Notes: generated from the letters alone by a model not told the origin. A stretch of DNA of 64,000 bases from Streptomyces sp. SPB162 (GCF_029504575.1 NZ_JAQFII010000001.1:6021001-6085000); one strand, 5' to 3'; counted from the first letter of the stretch, positions 1 through 9,475 are shown. Numbers and translations are program-made.

Positions 1-474
1 CGTCGACATCGGCACCCCGGGGAAGTGCGAGGGGTCGGGGTCGGCGAGGCCGACCGCCCAGAAGCCGCCGTCCTCCGCCGGGCCGAACCACGCGTCGCAG
101 TCCACCCAGGCATCGGACCGCACGGCCGGTGCGAGCAGGGCCGGGGTGAGTTGCGGGGTGTCCATGCCGACCAGCAGCGTGGGGCCGGCGCAGCCGGCGA
201 ACGCGGCCGCCAGCCGTTCGTCCAGGCCGCCGGACACTTGCGGAACGACGTCGAAGCCCGGCGGCAGCCACGGGCCGGGCGCGCCGTCGAGCACCAGCAC
301 CCGTCGCCGGGCCGGGGCGCGCAGCACCGCGTCGAGGGTGTCGGCGAGCGCCGCGGCGGCCAGCGCCGCCGCCTGCCGCGGCGTGTACGGCGGGGTGAGC
401 CGGGTCTTGACCCGCCCCGGTACCGGTTCCTTGGCGATCACGAGCAGCGTCGTGGGACCGGGAGCGCCGGTCAT
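1..474 (-). CDS. DUF2064 / TIGR04282 family glycosyltransferase-like protein, partial
   Basis: The start ATG is at 474 and the gene leaves the window at its 3' end. The N-terminus reads LLVIAKEPVPGRVKTRL, the P-x-G-x-x-K-T-R-L signature of the DUF2064/TIGR04282 nucleotidyl/glycosyl-transferase-like family. Further in, LLVGMDTPQL and an EDGGFWAVGL stretch match the family's metal/nucleotide binding region. Its start overlaps the stop of the GT2 gene by ATGA, so the two are translationally coupled. In actinobacteria this pair commonly sits beside a molybdopterin oxidoreductase, as it does here 2 kb away. The family is named for arsenosugar biosynthesis, but the substrate in this host cannot be told from sequence. 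Confidence 0.85.
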   Translation of the reverse strand, partial: MTGAPGPTTLLVIAKEPVPGRVKTRLTPPYTPRQAAALAAAALADTLDAVLRAPARRRVLVLDGAPGPWLPPGFDVVPQVSGGLDERLAAAFAGCAGPTLLVGMDTPQLTPALLAPAVRSDAWVDCDAWFGPAEDGGFWAVGLADPDPSHFPGVPMST

Positions 475-1232
475 CGGGCGACCTGCTCGCGCGGGGGGAC
501 CGCAGCGGGCGGTGGGACCGTCGCGGCCCGGCCGTCCCGCGCCGTGCCGGCGGGCGGTTGCCGCAGTACCGCGCTCATGTCGCGGACGGCGTGCCAGGTC
601 CCGAGCCAGGTGCCGGTCACCTTGGAGCGGCCGGTCCTGGGCGCGTACGGGACGTCGGTCTCGGCGATGCGCCAGCCCTCGTCGGCCGCGCGGACCAGCA
701 TTTCGAGTGGGTAGCCGGACCGGCGGTCGGCCAGTTCCAGCCCGAGCAGCGCGTCGCGGCGGGCGGCCCGCATCGGACCGAGGTCGTGCAGCCGCAGGCC
801 GGTGCGGCGGCGGACGCGCCGGGCCAGTTCGAGGTTGGCGAGGCGGGCGTGCGGCGGCCAGGCGCCCCGGGTGGTGGGTCTGCGGCGGCCGAGCACGAGG
901 TCGAGATCACCCCGCAGCACCGGGTCCGCGACGGTCGGCAGCAGGGTGGGGTCGAGCGAGGCGTCGCAGTCGCAGAAGCAGACGACGTCGGCGGTCGCGG
1001 CGAGCAGTCCGGCGTGGCACGCGGCGCCGAAGCCCCGCACCGGTGCGCTGACCACGGTCGCGCCCAGGGAGGCGGCCAGGTCCGCGGAGCCGTCGGTCGA
1101 ACCGTTGTCGACCACGATCGCCCGCCATCCGGGCGGAATGCGCTCCAGCACCCAGGGCAGGGCGCCGGCTTCGTCAAGGCACGGCAGTACGACGTCGACG
1201 GGCGGTGTCGGTGCGTTGGTCACCCTGCTCAC
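471..1232 (-). CDS. Family 2 glycosyltransferase
   Basis: A 253-residue GT-A fold glycosyltransferase. VVLPCLDEAGALPWVL (about residues 14-29) is the nucleotide-binding start, VVDNGSTDGS follows, and the D-x-D-like metal site is CFCDCDASLD near residue 87. There is no membrane segment and the length is that of a bare catalytic domain. GTG at 1232 opens the frame; a second GTG at 1223 is equally possible because no strong ribosome site separates them. The downstream DUF2064 gene overlaps by 4 bases, so the two proteins probably act in one pathway. Donor and acceptor sugars are unknown. Confidence 0.85.
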   Translation of the reverse strand: MSRVTNAPTPPVDVVLPCLDEAGALPWVLERIPPGWRAIVVDNGSTDGSADLAASLGATVVSAPVRGFGAACHAGLLAATADVVCFCDCDASLDPTLLPTVADPVLRGDLDLVLGRRRPTTRGAWPPHARLANLELARRVRRRTGLRLHDLGPMRAARRDALLGLELADRRSGYPLEMLVRAADEGWRIAETDVPYAPRTGRSKVTGTWLGTWHAVRDMSAVLRQPPAGTARDGRAATVPPPAAVPPREQVAR

Positions 1233-1644
1233 CTTACGAAGCGGAAACCGACAATCCGCATATTGGGTTCTTACGAAACGCGGACGTCAGACCCCTGAGC
1301 CTGCACTCGACAGCCCGGCGCCATGCCGCAGAGGGCCTTGGGGTCAGGGGCAAGCGCCCGCCAGTCAGCGGTGAGTAGGTCGCACATCTACGACCCGCAG
1401 CCGTGCCCCCGCCCGGGTCTGTCACTCCCGGCACGAACGGTGTGGGAAAGCCTGACTGACCACTGTGCTCCAGCTCTTGACGTCCTCGCGTGCGCTGACG
1501 ACCCCGCAGCCTCGATGCGAGGACCGCCTTCCCTATACCTGACGACTCGGGCTTCGGCATGGTGGGGCGATCTACCTGACGGAATCACGGCCCGAGCCGG
1601 TGTGGTAATCGTGCTGCTCTTTGAGATGCGTGAGAGACCGGAGC
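1233..1644. other. Gene-free stretch of about 410 bases
   Basis: The open frames here have atypical composition and resemble no family I know. The stretch should hold the promoter of the GT2/DUF2064 pair (minus) and that of the deacetylase (plus), but I see no convincing -35/-10 pair or operator. Confidence 0.4.
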
Positions 1645-2477
1645 ATGGAATCTGCCCCAAGGACCCTGCCGCGACGCCTCATTCTGACCACAGGCGTCGG
1701 CCTGCTGGTGGCCGGGCGGGTGCGCTCCACGAAGGACGCCGTCAACCCACCGGATACCACTGTCACACCTCCAACGGTCAGTGGACCGGCCAGGGGAGCC
1801 CTGCCGCTGCCACATGCCGCAGCAGCTGCGCCGCCGGCTTCCCCGCTGCTCGCACCCGCCGCCCCGGTCGAACGCCCGCTGCGCACCGTACCGCTCTTCG
1901 AGCTGCCCGGCGACCTGGACCGAAAGTCCGTTGCGCTGACCTTCGATGACGGTCCCAATGTCGAGTACACCCCCAGATCCTTGCGCTACTTGCGCGGTAC
2001 GACATCACCGCCACCTTCGTGGTGGTGGGTCAGAACGCCGCCGACAACCCGTCCGTCCTCGCACAGATATATGAGGCCGGGCACCAGATCGCCAACCACA
2101 CCTGGTCCCACGCCGACCTTCGCCACCTGAACTTCGCGCGCGTGTGCGATGAACTGGAACGCACCAGCGACACCGTGGAGAGGGTCACCGGCGGTTGCCG
2201 AACCGGCTGGTTCCGTGCCCCCGGCGGCGACTTCTCTCCCAAGGCGCTGGCCGCATGCTCCCAGTTGCAGATGAGCCCTCTGGCGTGGAGCGTCGACCCC
2301 GAAGACTGGAAACGCCCCGGTCCGAAACACATCTCCTCGACCGTGCTGAACACCGTCAAACCCGGTGCGATCATCCTCAACCACGATGGCGGCGGAGACC
2401 AGACGCAGAGCATCACCGCGCTGCGCACCTACATTCCCCGGCTCCTGGACGCCGGCTACACCTTCACTACCCCGTAA
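1645..2477 (+). CDS. Polysaccharide deacetylase (NodB/CE4 family), frameshifted as read
   Basis: A secreted carbohydrate esterase of family 4 that removes N- or O-acetyl groups from chitin- or peptidoglycan-like glycans. The product has a basic N-terminus (PRRLILTTGVGLLVAG), a Pro/Ala-rich linker, then all CE4 motifs: TFDDGP, the zinc-binding NHTWSH, WFRAPGGDFS, WSVDPEDW and ILNHD. The motifs lie in two frames. The C run at 1970-1974 (TACACCCCCAGATC) is one base short of the expected codons for T-P-Q-I, and restoring a base joins TFDDGPNVEYTP to QILALLARYDITATFVVVG. ATG 1645 is chosen because it precedes the signal sequence. About 277 residues once corrected. Whether the deletion is real or a homopolymer error is open. 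Confidence 0.8.
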
Positions 2478-2659
2478 CAGGTAGTCGGAACTGCCCCATC
2501 CGGCCCCTGCCAGGCACCTTGACCGTCGCCGAAACAGCGGCGCATGACAACTCAGACATCAGTTTCTGGCGCCCGCTGTTCAGGAGGGGCCTGGGGACCA
2601 GGCTCCGTGAGGGGAGAGGGACCTGACGGTTTCCCTGGTTGTTGTGTGTGCGCTGGCGC

Positions 2660-3133
2660 CTAGGGGTGCCGGGTGCGGTGGCGCCGTATGGAGATGATCA
2701 GGCAGAGGGCTGAGGCGGCGAAGAGGGCGGCGGTGATGAGGAGCCAGCGGCCGAGGAACACTTCGGCGGGCAGGCCCGTGGCCGCGTGGTAGCCGGGGAC
2801 CCTTCTGAGGATCAGGGGGTACCAGGTGATCAGCAGGAGCAGGGCGACGAACGCCGGCACGCGCAGGTAGTTGATCCACGACGTCCGGGTCCGGTGGTGT
2901 TTCCCGGCACTGTTCCGGGAGCCTAGGAGGGCTTGTGTCGCGCGGTCGGTGAGGGTGTAGAGGGGAAGCAGCACCAGGTCGTGGATGAGGGCGGCGCCGA
3001 CGAACCAGATCGCGATGCGGAGGGTGTCGCCTTGGAGTAGCCGGATCCCGGCGTACGCGGTGAGGGCGAAGGAGCACAGGACGAGCAGCAGGTGCAGGGG
3101 TGAGGCGCCGTAGCGCTCGCGCATGCTTTTCAC
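2660..3133 (-). CDS. Small integral membrane protein, partner of the cytochrome b/Moco protein
   Basis: A protein of about 157 residues with hydrophobic segments LHLLLVLCSFALTAYAGI, IAIWFVGAALIHDLVLLPL, VPAFVALLLLITWYPLIL and LLITAALFAASALCLIIS, hence four membrane spans, ending in a basic tail (RRHRTRHP). GTG at 3133 overlaps the stop of the upstream oxidoreductase as GTGA, which implies coupled translation; ATG 3124 is the alternative start. I do not recognise a named family. Its position suggests that it helps assemble or anchor the oxidoreductase, which is inference only. Confidence 0.75.
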   Translation of the reverse strand: MKSMRERYGASPLHLLLVLCSFALTAYAGIRLLQGDTLRIAIWFVGAALIHDLVLLPLYTLTDRATQALLGSRNSAGKHHRTRTSWINYLRVPAFVALLLLITWYPLILRRVPGYHAATGLPAEVFLGRWLLITAALFAASALCLIISIRRHRTRHP

Positions 3134-4620
3134 AGGGTGCTCCCGAAGGTGAGGCGGGTGACCCATTTGGTGTTGTGCACCCCGGGGTTGGCGGGGACGA
3201 TGATGCGGGCCGGGTAGCCGTGGTCCGGGGTGAGATCGGCGCCGTTGACCCGCAGTGCCAGCAGGGACCGGGGGTCGCGGACCTGGTTGTCCCGCAACAC
3301 CGTTGACCGGAAGGCGCCGCCGCGCTGCGCGGATTCCACCGCGACGCCCGGTGGGCCCTCGTGCAGGCCGACGAGTGCGGCCAGGTCGGCAAGCCGCACA
3401 CCGGACCAGTCCTGGTCGTCGGTGGACCACCCCTCCACGCACGCGATCGGTAGCGAGGCTGCGTGCTGTGGCAGCGCCAGGACCTGGGCCCGGGTGAGAA
3501 CGATCTGACGGGTACCGGCGCGAACCGTCAGCCGCCACTCCGGCCCGATGTCCCGGGCCCGGATGCCGACGTCGGCCGCCGTCTTGTTGATCTGGAAGCC
3601 GCCTGGGCCCGAGCCCGGGTTCGGGCCGCCGTGCGGGGCGAGCAGTGCGATGCGGCGCAGGGGTCCGCCGATGCTCTGCCCGGCCGTGACGACCAGCAGG
3701 GCGGCGGACCCCAGACCCACCATGCCCAGCGCGCCACGTCGCGACATCGTCGGCGCGGCCGGCCGCGGTGAGACCAGGCCGGTCTCGTCCGCGGGCTCGG
3801 GTGCGGTCTGCTCCAGCGGGGTGCGCAACTCGGTGCGCAGCCGGCGGCTGCGCAGGGCGCGGACCATGGTCGGAATGCGGGAGGCGATGTGGACGACGAA
3901 GGCGCCGATGAAGACCCACGCCCCGTAGAAGTGCAGGGTGTAGAAGGAGCCGGGGAAGATGTAGTGCAGCTGGATGTTGAGAATGCCCGTGATGAACTCG
4001 AACAGAGCTCCGCCCACCAGGAGCAGTACCGACAGGCGCTCCAGTGCGTGGCTGACCGAGCGCACCGGCGGCCAGGAGAACAGTTTGGGGACCACTGACC
4101 ACAGTTTGGCCAGAAGGATCGGGATGAGTACCACCCCCAGCGTGACGTGCACGCCTTGCAGGAGGCGGTAGAGCCAGTACGGGTGGGTGGGCCAGGAGAA
4201 CAGGTAGAAGCCCAGAATCCCCTTGTCCGGGGTCTGGTCGTTGAGCGGGGACAGGTCCGGGTTGTACGCGGCGTAGGACAACAGCCCGGTCACGAACATC
4301 ACTGAGATGCCCACGAGCAGAATCAGCCCGAACACCGAGGTGAGCCACGGACCACGCAACGGGCTGCGCCAGAACCCCGGCCGGGCAGGGCCTGGCGGCG
4401 GCCCCGCAGCCAGCAGGGCTTGGAATCGGCCACGCCGCTCAGGCGTCGGCACCGGGCGGGAATCCGCGGGGGAAGAAGCGGGCTGCTGCGCAGCGCCGGG
4501 CGGGAGCCCCGCTGCTGGTTGCCCGGGGTGGCCGTCTGCCGGTGTGCTAGCGCCGTCCGCCAGGGGCCGCGGTTCGGGGAGTGGGTGGCGGGCGTCCTGG
4601 CCTTCGTCAGGTGCGTCCAT
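3130..4620 (-). CDS. Cytochrome b561-like domain fused to sulfite-oxidase-type molybdopterin domain
   Basis: A two-domain membrane oxidoreductase of about 496 residues. After a Pro/Ala-rich cytoplasmic N-terminus come about five membrane segments from VFGLILLVGISVMFVTGLL to YGAWVFIGAFVVHIAS, carrying histidines suited to haem b ligation. A second hydrophobic stretch preceded by MSRRGALGM leads into a C-terminal molybdopterin domain. PIACVEGWS holds the cysteine expected to coordinate molybdenum, and GYPARIIVPANPG is a typical SUOX-fold element. ATG 4620 is preferred over 4644 because GGAAGG lies 7 bases upstream of it. Electrons would pass between the Moco centre and the quinone pool. The substrate is unknown. 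Confidence 0.85.
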   Translation of the reverse strand: MDAPDEGQDARHPLPEPRPLADGASTPADGHPGQPAAGLPPGAAQQPASSPADSRPVPTPERRGRFQALLAAGPPPGPARPGFWRSPLRGPWLTSVFGLILLVGISVMFVTGLLSYAAYNPDLSPLNDQTPDKGILGFYLFSWPTHPYWLYRLLQGVHVTLGVVLIPILLAKLWSVVPKLFSWPPVRSVSHALERLSVLLLVGGALFEFITGILNIQLHYIFPGSFYTLHFYGAWVFIGAFVVHIASRIPTMVRALRSRRLRTELRTPLEQTAPEPADETGLVSPRPAAPTMSRRGALGMVGLGSAALLVVTAGQSIGGPLRRIALLAPHGGPNPGSGPGGFQINKTAADVGIRARDIGPEWRLTVRAGTRQIVLTRAQVLALPQHAASLPIACVEGWSTDDQDWSGVRLADLAALVGLHEGPPGVAVESAQRGGAFRSTVLRDNQVRDPRSLLALRVNGADLTPDHGYPARIIVPANPGVHNTKWVTRLTFGSTL

Positions 4621-4862
4621 CTCAGATCCTTCCCGATTACACACAGTGTCCGGGAAGACCGTATGCTGCCACCACTGCCCAACAGCGGTAGCGACTCCAT
4701 ACGACTTCGCGATGTCGGACCGGGGGGTGCGTCGGGGTTCCCCGGGGATCCGTTGACGGGCACTGCGGTGCTTATGGCCTGACGGGTGTAGATGCGCCTC
4801 GGCCGTCGCGCTGGGGGTCCTGGTTCTTCACCCCTGCAGGTCGCGGAACCCTGCCGACGCCG

Positions 4863-6680
4863 TTACGGCTGCATCGCATGTTCCGCGACGTGGATGGCGC
4901 GAGCGGCGTTGATCAGGCCGATGTGGCTGAGGGCTTGTGGGTAGTTCCCCAGGGCTTCGCCAGTGGCGCTGGAGATTTCCTCGCCGAGGAGGCCGACATC
5001 GTTGGCGTGGGCCAGAGCGGTTTCGAATACCTGGCGTGCTCCGGTTACGTCACCGCTGATCGCCAGGGCGTGGGCGAGCCAGAACGTACACAGCAGGAAA
5101 GTGCCCTCCCGGGTCGGCATGTCGTCTTTGAGGTAGCGATGTACCAGCCCCCGCGCGTCGGTGAGATCGGAGCGGATTGCCTGCACGGTTGACCGCACAC
5201 GGGGGTCCGTGCCGGGGAGGAATCCCACCAGGGGCAGCACGAGGGCTGAGGCGTCCAGTTCCTCGCTCCCGAAAGTCTGGGAGAAGGCTCCTACATGATC
5301 GTTCCAGCCTTCCTCTTCGATCGCGGTACGGATCTGCTCGCGGATGGCTTTCCAGCCCTCAACGCGATCGGCTGCTTGTAGGGCGGGTGCCATGGCGATG
5401 GCCCGGTCCAAGGCGACCCAGCACATGAGTTTGGAATGCAGGAAGTGTCGGCTCGGCCCGCGCACTTCCCAGATGCCTTGGTCGGGTTCTCTCCACCGGC
5501 TGGCCGCCGCCTCCACCGCCTGCAGGAGAAACGATCGGACGGGCGGGTCGAGCGGTGCGTCGCGGGGAAGGCACTGGTGGGCGGCGTCGAGGAGTTCACC
5601 GTAGACGTCCAGCTGCCGCTGCCGCCAGGCGTCGTTGCCGGTACGTACCGGGGCACTGTCGCGCCATCCAGTCAAGTGGGGCATGGGTCGTTCACTCAGG
5701 TCGCGTTCGCCGCCGATGCCGTACATGACCTGCAGGTCCACGCCGCGCTGCAGTTGGGTGGCTGCGGCGCGGGCGAGGAAACCGAAGAAGGCGCCCTTTT
5801 CCTTGTCGCACGATGCGGTGGCCAGTGCCTGGAGGGTGAAGCTCGCGTCCCGGACCCAGGTGTAGCGGTAGTCCCAGTTCCGGTCTCCGCCGATGCTTTC
5901 AGGCAGCGAGGTAGTGGCTGCCGCCACGATCGCCCCGGTCGGGGCGAAGGTCAACGCCTGCAGTACCCGCCCGCTGTGCTCGACCTGTGCCTGCCACGGA
6001 CCGCGATATGCCTGGTGCAGAGCCGTCCAGGATCGCCAACTGTTGGTGGTGTCCGTCAGACGTCTCCTGATGCGCCGCCTGCTCCACGGCTTGGGCGCGT
6101 CGCCCCAGGCCGGGCCGGCGTGCAGGGCCATGTCGAGCCGTTCGCCGGCTCGCAGCATGACCTGACCGCGGGCGGTGGACTGCTCGATCGAGAGCTCGAT
6201 CGGCACGGACAGCATCAGGGTGAGCGTTCCGCCGTGCGCGATCAGACCGCCCTTGACGGGTGACATCAGGGGGTGGATCAGGCCGAATTCGGGCCGTGGG
6301 GCGTAAGCGACGTCGACCACCATGCTGCCCTGGGTGCAGGTGACCTGCCGCAGGAGCGCTCCGGGCGAGGCGCTGCCGAGGGTATGGCCACGCTCTCGCC
6401 GTCCCACCGCGAGCGCATCCACCAGGACCATCGTCCCGGTACGGGTGTGGTAGGTCGTCTCGAGCACCAGGGCCCCGTCCCGGTACCGGCGAGTGACCTC
6501 GGTGCTTCCACACGGACGGATCGACCAATGGCCCGCGTTGTTGTCGAGCAACCGGGCGAAGATTGCCGGGCTGTCGAAACGCGGCAGACACCACCAGTCC
6601 ACCGATCCGTCCGTGCCCACCAGTGCGGCCGACCGGCAGTCCGACAGCACGGCGTAGTCATTGATCGGACGCCCGCTCAC
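4863..6680 (-). CDS. Glycoside hydrolase family 15 (trehalase/glucoamylase-like)
   Basis: A full-length 605-residue GH15 protein. The N-terminal beta-domain begins INDYAVLSDCRSAALVGTDG and includes SVDWWCLPRFDSPAIFARLL. The alpha/alpha-barrel follows, with NWDYRYTWVRDASFTLQAL, GWRDSAPVRTGN, the acid residue in DQGIWEVRG (general acid candidate) and EEISSATGEALGNYPQALSH (general base region). There is no signal peptide, so the enzyme is cytoplasmic. Actinobacterial proteins of this layout include mycobacterial-type trehalase and other alpha-glucoside hydrolases, so trehalose is a likely but unproven substrate. It starts with GTG at 6680 and stands alone between unrelated genes. Confidence 0.9.
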   Translation of the reverse strand: MSGRPINDYAVLSDCRSAALVGTDGSVDWWCLPRFDSPAIFARLLDNNAGHWSIRPCGSTEVTRRYRDGALVLETTYHTRTGTMVLVDALAVGRRERGHTLGSASPGALLRQVTCTQGSMVVDVAYAPRPEFGLIHPLMSPVKGGLIAHGGTLTLMLSVPIELSIEQSTARGQVMLRAGERLDMALHAGPAWGDAPKPWSRRRIRRRLTDTTNSWRSWTALHQAYRGPWQAQVEHSGRVLQALTFAPTGAIVAAATTSLPESIGGDRNWDYRYTWVRDASFTLQALATASCDKEKGAFFGFLARAAATQLQRGVDLQVMYGIGGERDLSERPMPHLTGWRDSAPVRTGNDAWRQRQLDVYGELLDAAHQCLPRDAPLDPPVRSFLLQAVEAAASRWREPDQGIWEVRGPSRHFLHSKLMCWVALDRAIAMAPALQAADRVEGWKAIREQIRTAIEEEGWNDHVGAFSQTFGSEELDASALVLPLVGFLPGTDPRVRSTVQAIRSDLTDARGLVHRYLKDDMPTREGTFLLCTFWLAHALAISGDVTGARQVFETALAHANDVGLLGEEISSATGEALGNYPQALSHIGLINAARAIHVAEHAMQP

Positions 6681-6818
6681 CCACGACCCCCGCCGGCCGG
6701 AGCGTCGGGAAGCAAGCCAGCTGCACTCGAGACGGTCACTGCGTCATCGTAGGGACCATGCACAGCAATCAATGGCATATCGCCGTAAAAGTCACCGAAC
6801 GGGTCTGCCAAGCAACTG

Positions 6819-7856
6819 TCATTTCGTCGTACTCGGCATGAGCCGGGTCGCGTCCCCGACGGTCCGGAGGTGGCGCAGCGCCTGGCGGTAGGAGTCCAGG
6901 ACGCCGCACTGCAGGTAGTCGATGCTGTGTCGTTGACAGAATTCTCGTACCAGCGGTTGCACGTGGGAGAGGTTGGGCCGGGGCATGCTGGGAAATAGGT
7001 GGTGTTCGATCGGGTAGTTCAGGCCGCCCAGGACTCAGTCGGTGATGCGGCCGCCACGGACGTTGCGGGAGGTGAGGACTTGGCGGCGCAGATAGTCCGT
7101 GCTGTGCTCAGGCATCGGCATGCCCTTGTGGTTCGGGGCGAAGGCACATCCCAGGGAGAGCCCGAAGAGTCCCTGCTGTACCGCCATGAACACCAATGCC
7201 TTCACCGGGGGCAGGACCAGCAGAACCGCGGTCAGGAACTCGGCGCCATGCAGAGCCAGCAGTCCGAGTTCCATCAGGCTGTTCCTGCCCCGGCGTCGCA
7301 GCAACGCTCCCACGCTCAGGGCGTGCAGGTTCGCGCCTTCGAGCAGCAACAACGGGAGGAACAACCACGCCTGCCACCGGGCCAGCAGCCGGGCCGGACC
7401 ACGCAGTACGCGGGCTTCCTCGGGAGTGAAGACGATGGCTCCTGCGGCGACGTCCGGGTCGCGTCCCGCCTCGTTCGGATGGGCGTGGTGGAGATTGTGC
7501 TTCGTCACCCACCAGCCGTAGCTGAACCCGATCAACAGGTTGGCGTGCACGAGACCGACCACCGCGTTGGCGGCTCGGCGGCGGAAGATCTGCTGGTGCC
7601 CGGCGTCGTGAGCGATGAACCCCAGCTGGGCGAAGACCGTGGCGAGGTACGCCGCTGTTCCCAGCTGCCACCACGAGTCACCGACGGTGGCGAAGGCGGC
7701 GATCCCGGCGACGAGCATCGCCGCCGTCACGCCGATCTTGACGCAGTAGTAGGCCGTCCTGCGCTCCAGAAGTCCCGCACCCCGCACGTGCCGCATGAGT
7801 TCCGCATACTCGCTCCCCCGTGAACGGACCCTGGGTGCGACTGTCTGCTCAGCCAT
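6819..7856 (-). pseudogene. Membrane fatty acid desaturase interrupted by an in-frame TGA
   Basis: A di-iron acyl-lipid/acyl-CoA desaturase. The start ATG 7856 is chosen for GAGGAG seven bases upstream. His box 1 is HDAGHQ and box 2 is HNLHHAHPN; membrane helices follow in between. At 7037-7035 a TGA replaces what should be the Trp codon after GRITD. Reading on in the same frame gives VLGGLNYPIEHHLFPSMPRP, the third His box, and then a normal C-terminus to the TGA at 6821-6819. The truncated product lacks the third His box and cannot bind both irons. The full frame would be 345 residues. A single G-to-A change explains it, either a real nonsense mutation or a base error. Confidence 0.88.
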
Positions 7857-7946
7857 GATGATCTCCTCGCGGCAGATGGCATCAGCGAGACGCACCGCAA
7901 GACCGGCGGGGTCTGAACCTGACCGAGGATTCGCAAAAGCTGACAT

Positions 7947-8080
7947 CTAGGTCTTCACAGTATGCGCGCACGCATAGTCCGGAGTCGCTGGTGCTGTGAC
8001 CGCATGGGTTCGCCGGGTTCGACGGCCAGGTTGCTGGTGAGGTCGGCCGCGACGCAGGCCGCTGACGCCTCCAACGCCGC
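7947..8080. promoter_or_regulatory. Divergent intergenic region between desaturase and pyrF-like gene
   Basis: This must drive the desaturase leftwards and the decarboxylase rightwards. I see no clear palindrome or consensus promoter. Confidence 0.3.
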
Positions 8081-8800
8081 GTGGGTGACAATGACGCCGT
8101 GGAGCCAACCAGTCGGATCATCGTTGCTTTGGATTTTGACAACCGCCGAGCGGCTGACGAAGTCGTCGACCGACTTGGCGAGGAGTGCCGGTTCTACAAG
8201 GTCGGGATGGAGCTGCTCACGGCGGCCGGGCCGGACCTGATCGAGCACCTCGTAGCCAAGGGCAAGGAGGTCTTCCTGGACCTGAAGCTCTTCGAGATCC
8301 CGAACTCTGTGGCCGGCGCGGTCCGCGCCGCCGGACTTCTGGGTGTCTCCATGGTGACCGTCCACAGTATGGGCGGCACCGGCATCATGTCCGCCGCTGT
8401 CGCCGCGGCTCGCGACTTTCCACGCCTTCGCGTGCTGGCTCTGACCGTCGTCACCAGCATGACGAGCTCCGATCTCGCTGATATCGGCATCAGCGGCTCA
8501 ACCTCGACCGAGGAGCAGGTGTTGCGGCTGGCCCGGCTGGCGGAAGGCGCTGGTTGCCATGGCGTGATCGCATCGCCGCAGGAAGCCGGGCCACTGCGTG
8601 GTGTGCTGGGAGCCAGTTCCCTGATCGTCACGCCGGGAGTCGCGCTTCCTGGTGAGTCCGCAGGTGAGCACGCCCGGCCCGGAACACCGCGTGCTGCCGT
8701 TGCCGCTGGTGCGTCACATGTTGTCGTGGGCCGGACAGTAACCCGCGCCGCGGACCCGGCGGCGGCATTGGGGCTCGTCCGCTCCAACCTGGATCTGTGA
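8081..8800 (+). CDS. pyrF: Orotidine 5'-phosphate decarboxylase-like protein (short type)
   Basis: A 239-residue TIM-barrel protein of the short, E. coli-like OMP decarboxylase type: RIIVALDFDN at the N-terminus, FYKVGMELL (catalytic Lys), FLDLKLFEIPNSV and TPGV...VVGRTVT (phosphate-binding). OMP decarboxylase makes UMP, the last de novo pyrimidine step. Two departures are visible: the D-x-K-x-x-D motif reads D-L-K-L-F-E, with Glu in place of the last catalytic Asp, and the following Thr is Ser. Streptomyces normally uses a longer PyrF type beside carAB, so this looks like an extra copy or a relative with changed activity. The start is ATG 8081 or GTG 8099. An IS remnant lies directly downstream. 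Confidence 0.72.
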   Translation: MGDNDAVEPTSRIIVALDFDNRRAADEVVDRLGEECRFYKVGMELLTAAGPDLIEHLVAKGKEVFLDLKLFEIPNSVAGAVRAAGLLGVSMVTVHSMGGTGIMSAAVAAARDFPRLRVLALTVVTSMTSSDLADIGISGSTSTEEQVLRLARLAEGAGCHGVIASPQEAGPLRGVLGASSLIVTPGVALPGESAGEHARPGTPRAAVAAGASHVVVGRTVTRAADPAAALGLVRSNLDL

Positions 8801-8829
8801 GCGGAAGCGATCACCGCACTGGATGGCCA

Positions 8830-9475
8830 GGCCGCTGCCGGCGAGAGCGGCCGGTCGCCCCCTCGGATGCCCTCCTCACTGCCGATGCGGGCACGTTCTT
8901 TGCGTTGGGCGGCCAGGACGTCGGGGTGGCGGGCGTTGGCGTTACGCCAGCTAGGTAGGCGTGCAGTGCGCGGATCTGGACGGTGTGGTTCGGCTGGTTG
9001 CAGTTCGCTAGGGTGAACTGCCGCAGCGGCCCGAAGTGCGCCTCGATCGGATTCGCCCAGGAGGCGTTCGTCGGGGTTAAAGCACAGTTCGGTCTTGTTC
9101 TTCCACGCCCACTTGCGGATCTTGCTGCCCCTGTGTGTTGAGCGGTTGTCCGGGATCACGTAGATCGGGGCGCCGTCGGGGCATGGTACCCAGATGGATT
9201 TCAGCGCGGCCAGGGACTGGGCGGCGCCCTTGTGGCGGCGGTTGACTCCCCACAGAGCTTCGTCGCCGACCGAGTAACAGCCGTGGAAGTAGATGCCCCG
9301 TGGGTGCGGTGGTAGGTCGCCGGGACCCGTTCGGGCCGGCCCGCCTTCGCCCAGCAGGGCCCCCGTTGGGGCGGATGCCGAGCGGTCCGAAACTGGGGTG
9401 CTTGTGCCGCCCTGCGGCGAAGCTGGCCGTCGAAGGGTTTGCGGCGAGCTGTGGGTCGCGAAGTGCACTGTCTAC
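8830..9475 (-). pseudogene. Decayed IS630-family transposase
   Basis: Pieces of one DDE transposase survive in three minus-strand frames. The recognisable runs are FGPLGIRPNGG, RVPATYHRTHG, YVIPDNRSTHRGSKIRKW (normally I-L-D-N before T-H), HFGPLRQFTLAN and WRNANARHPDVLAAQRKERA, which is the usual end of Streptomyces IS630 transposases. At least two frameshifts separate them and the N-terminal DNA-binding part is gone. I find no terminal inverted repeats. This is an inert remnant marking past insertion next to the pyrF-like gene. Confidence 0.75.

Noticed and set aside
1234..1560. 108-codon minus-strand frame in the left intergenic region
   Set aside because: No conserved motif, no ribosome site and mixed composition.
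2580..3401. 273-codon minus-strand frame over the small membrane protein
   Set aside because: His/Pro/Arg-rich shadow of the real membrane gene and the Moco domain.
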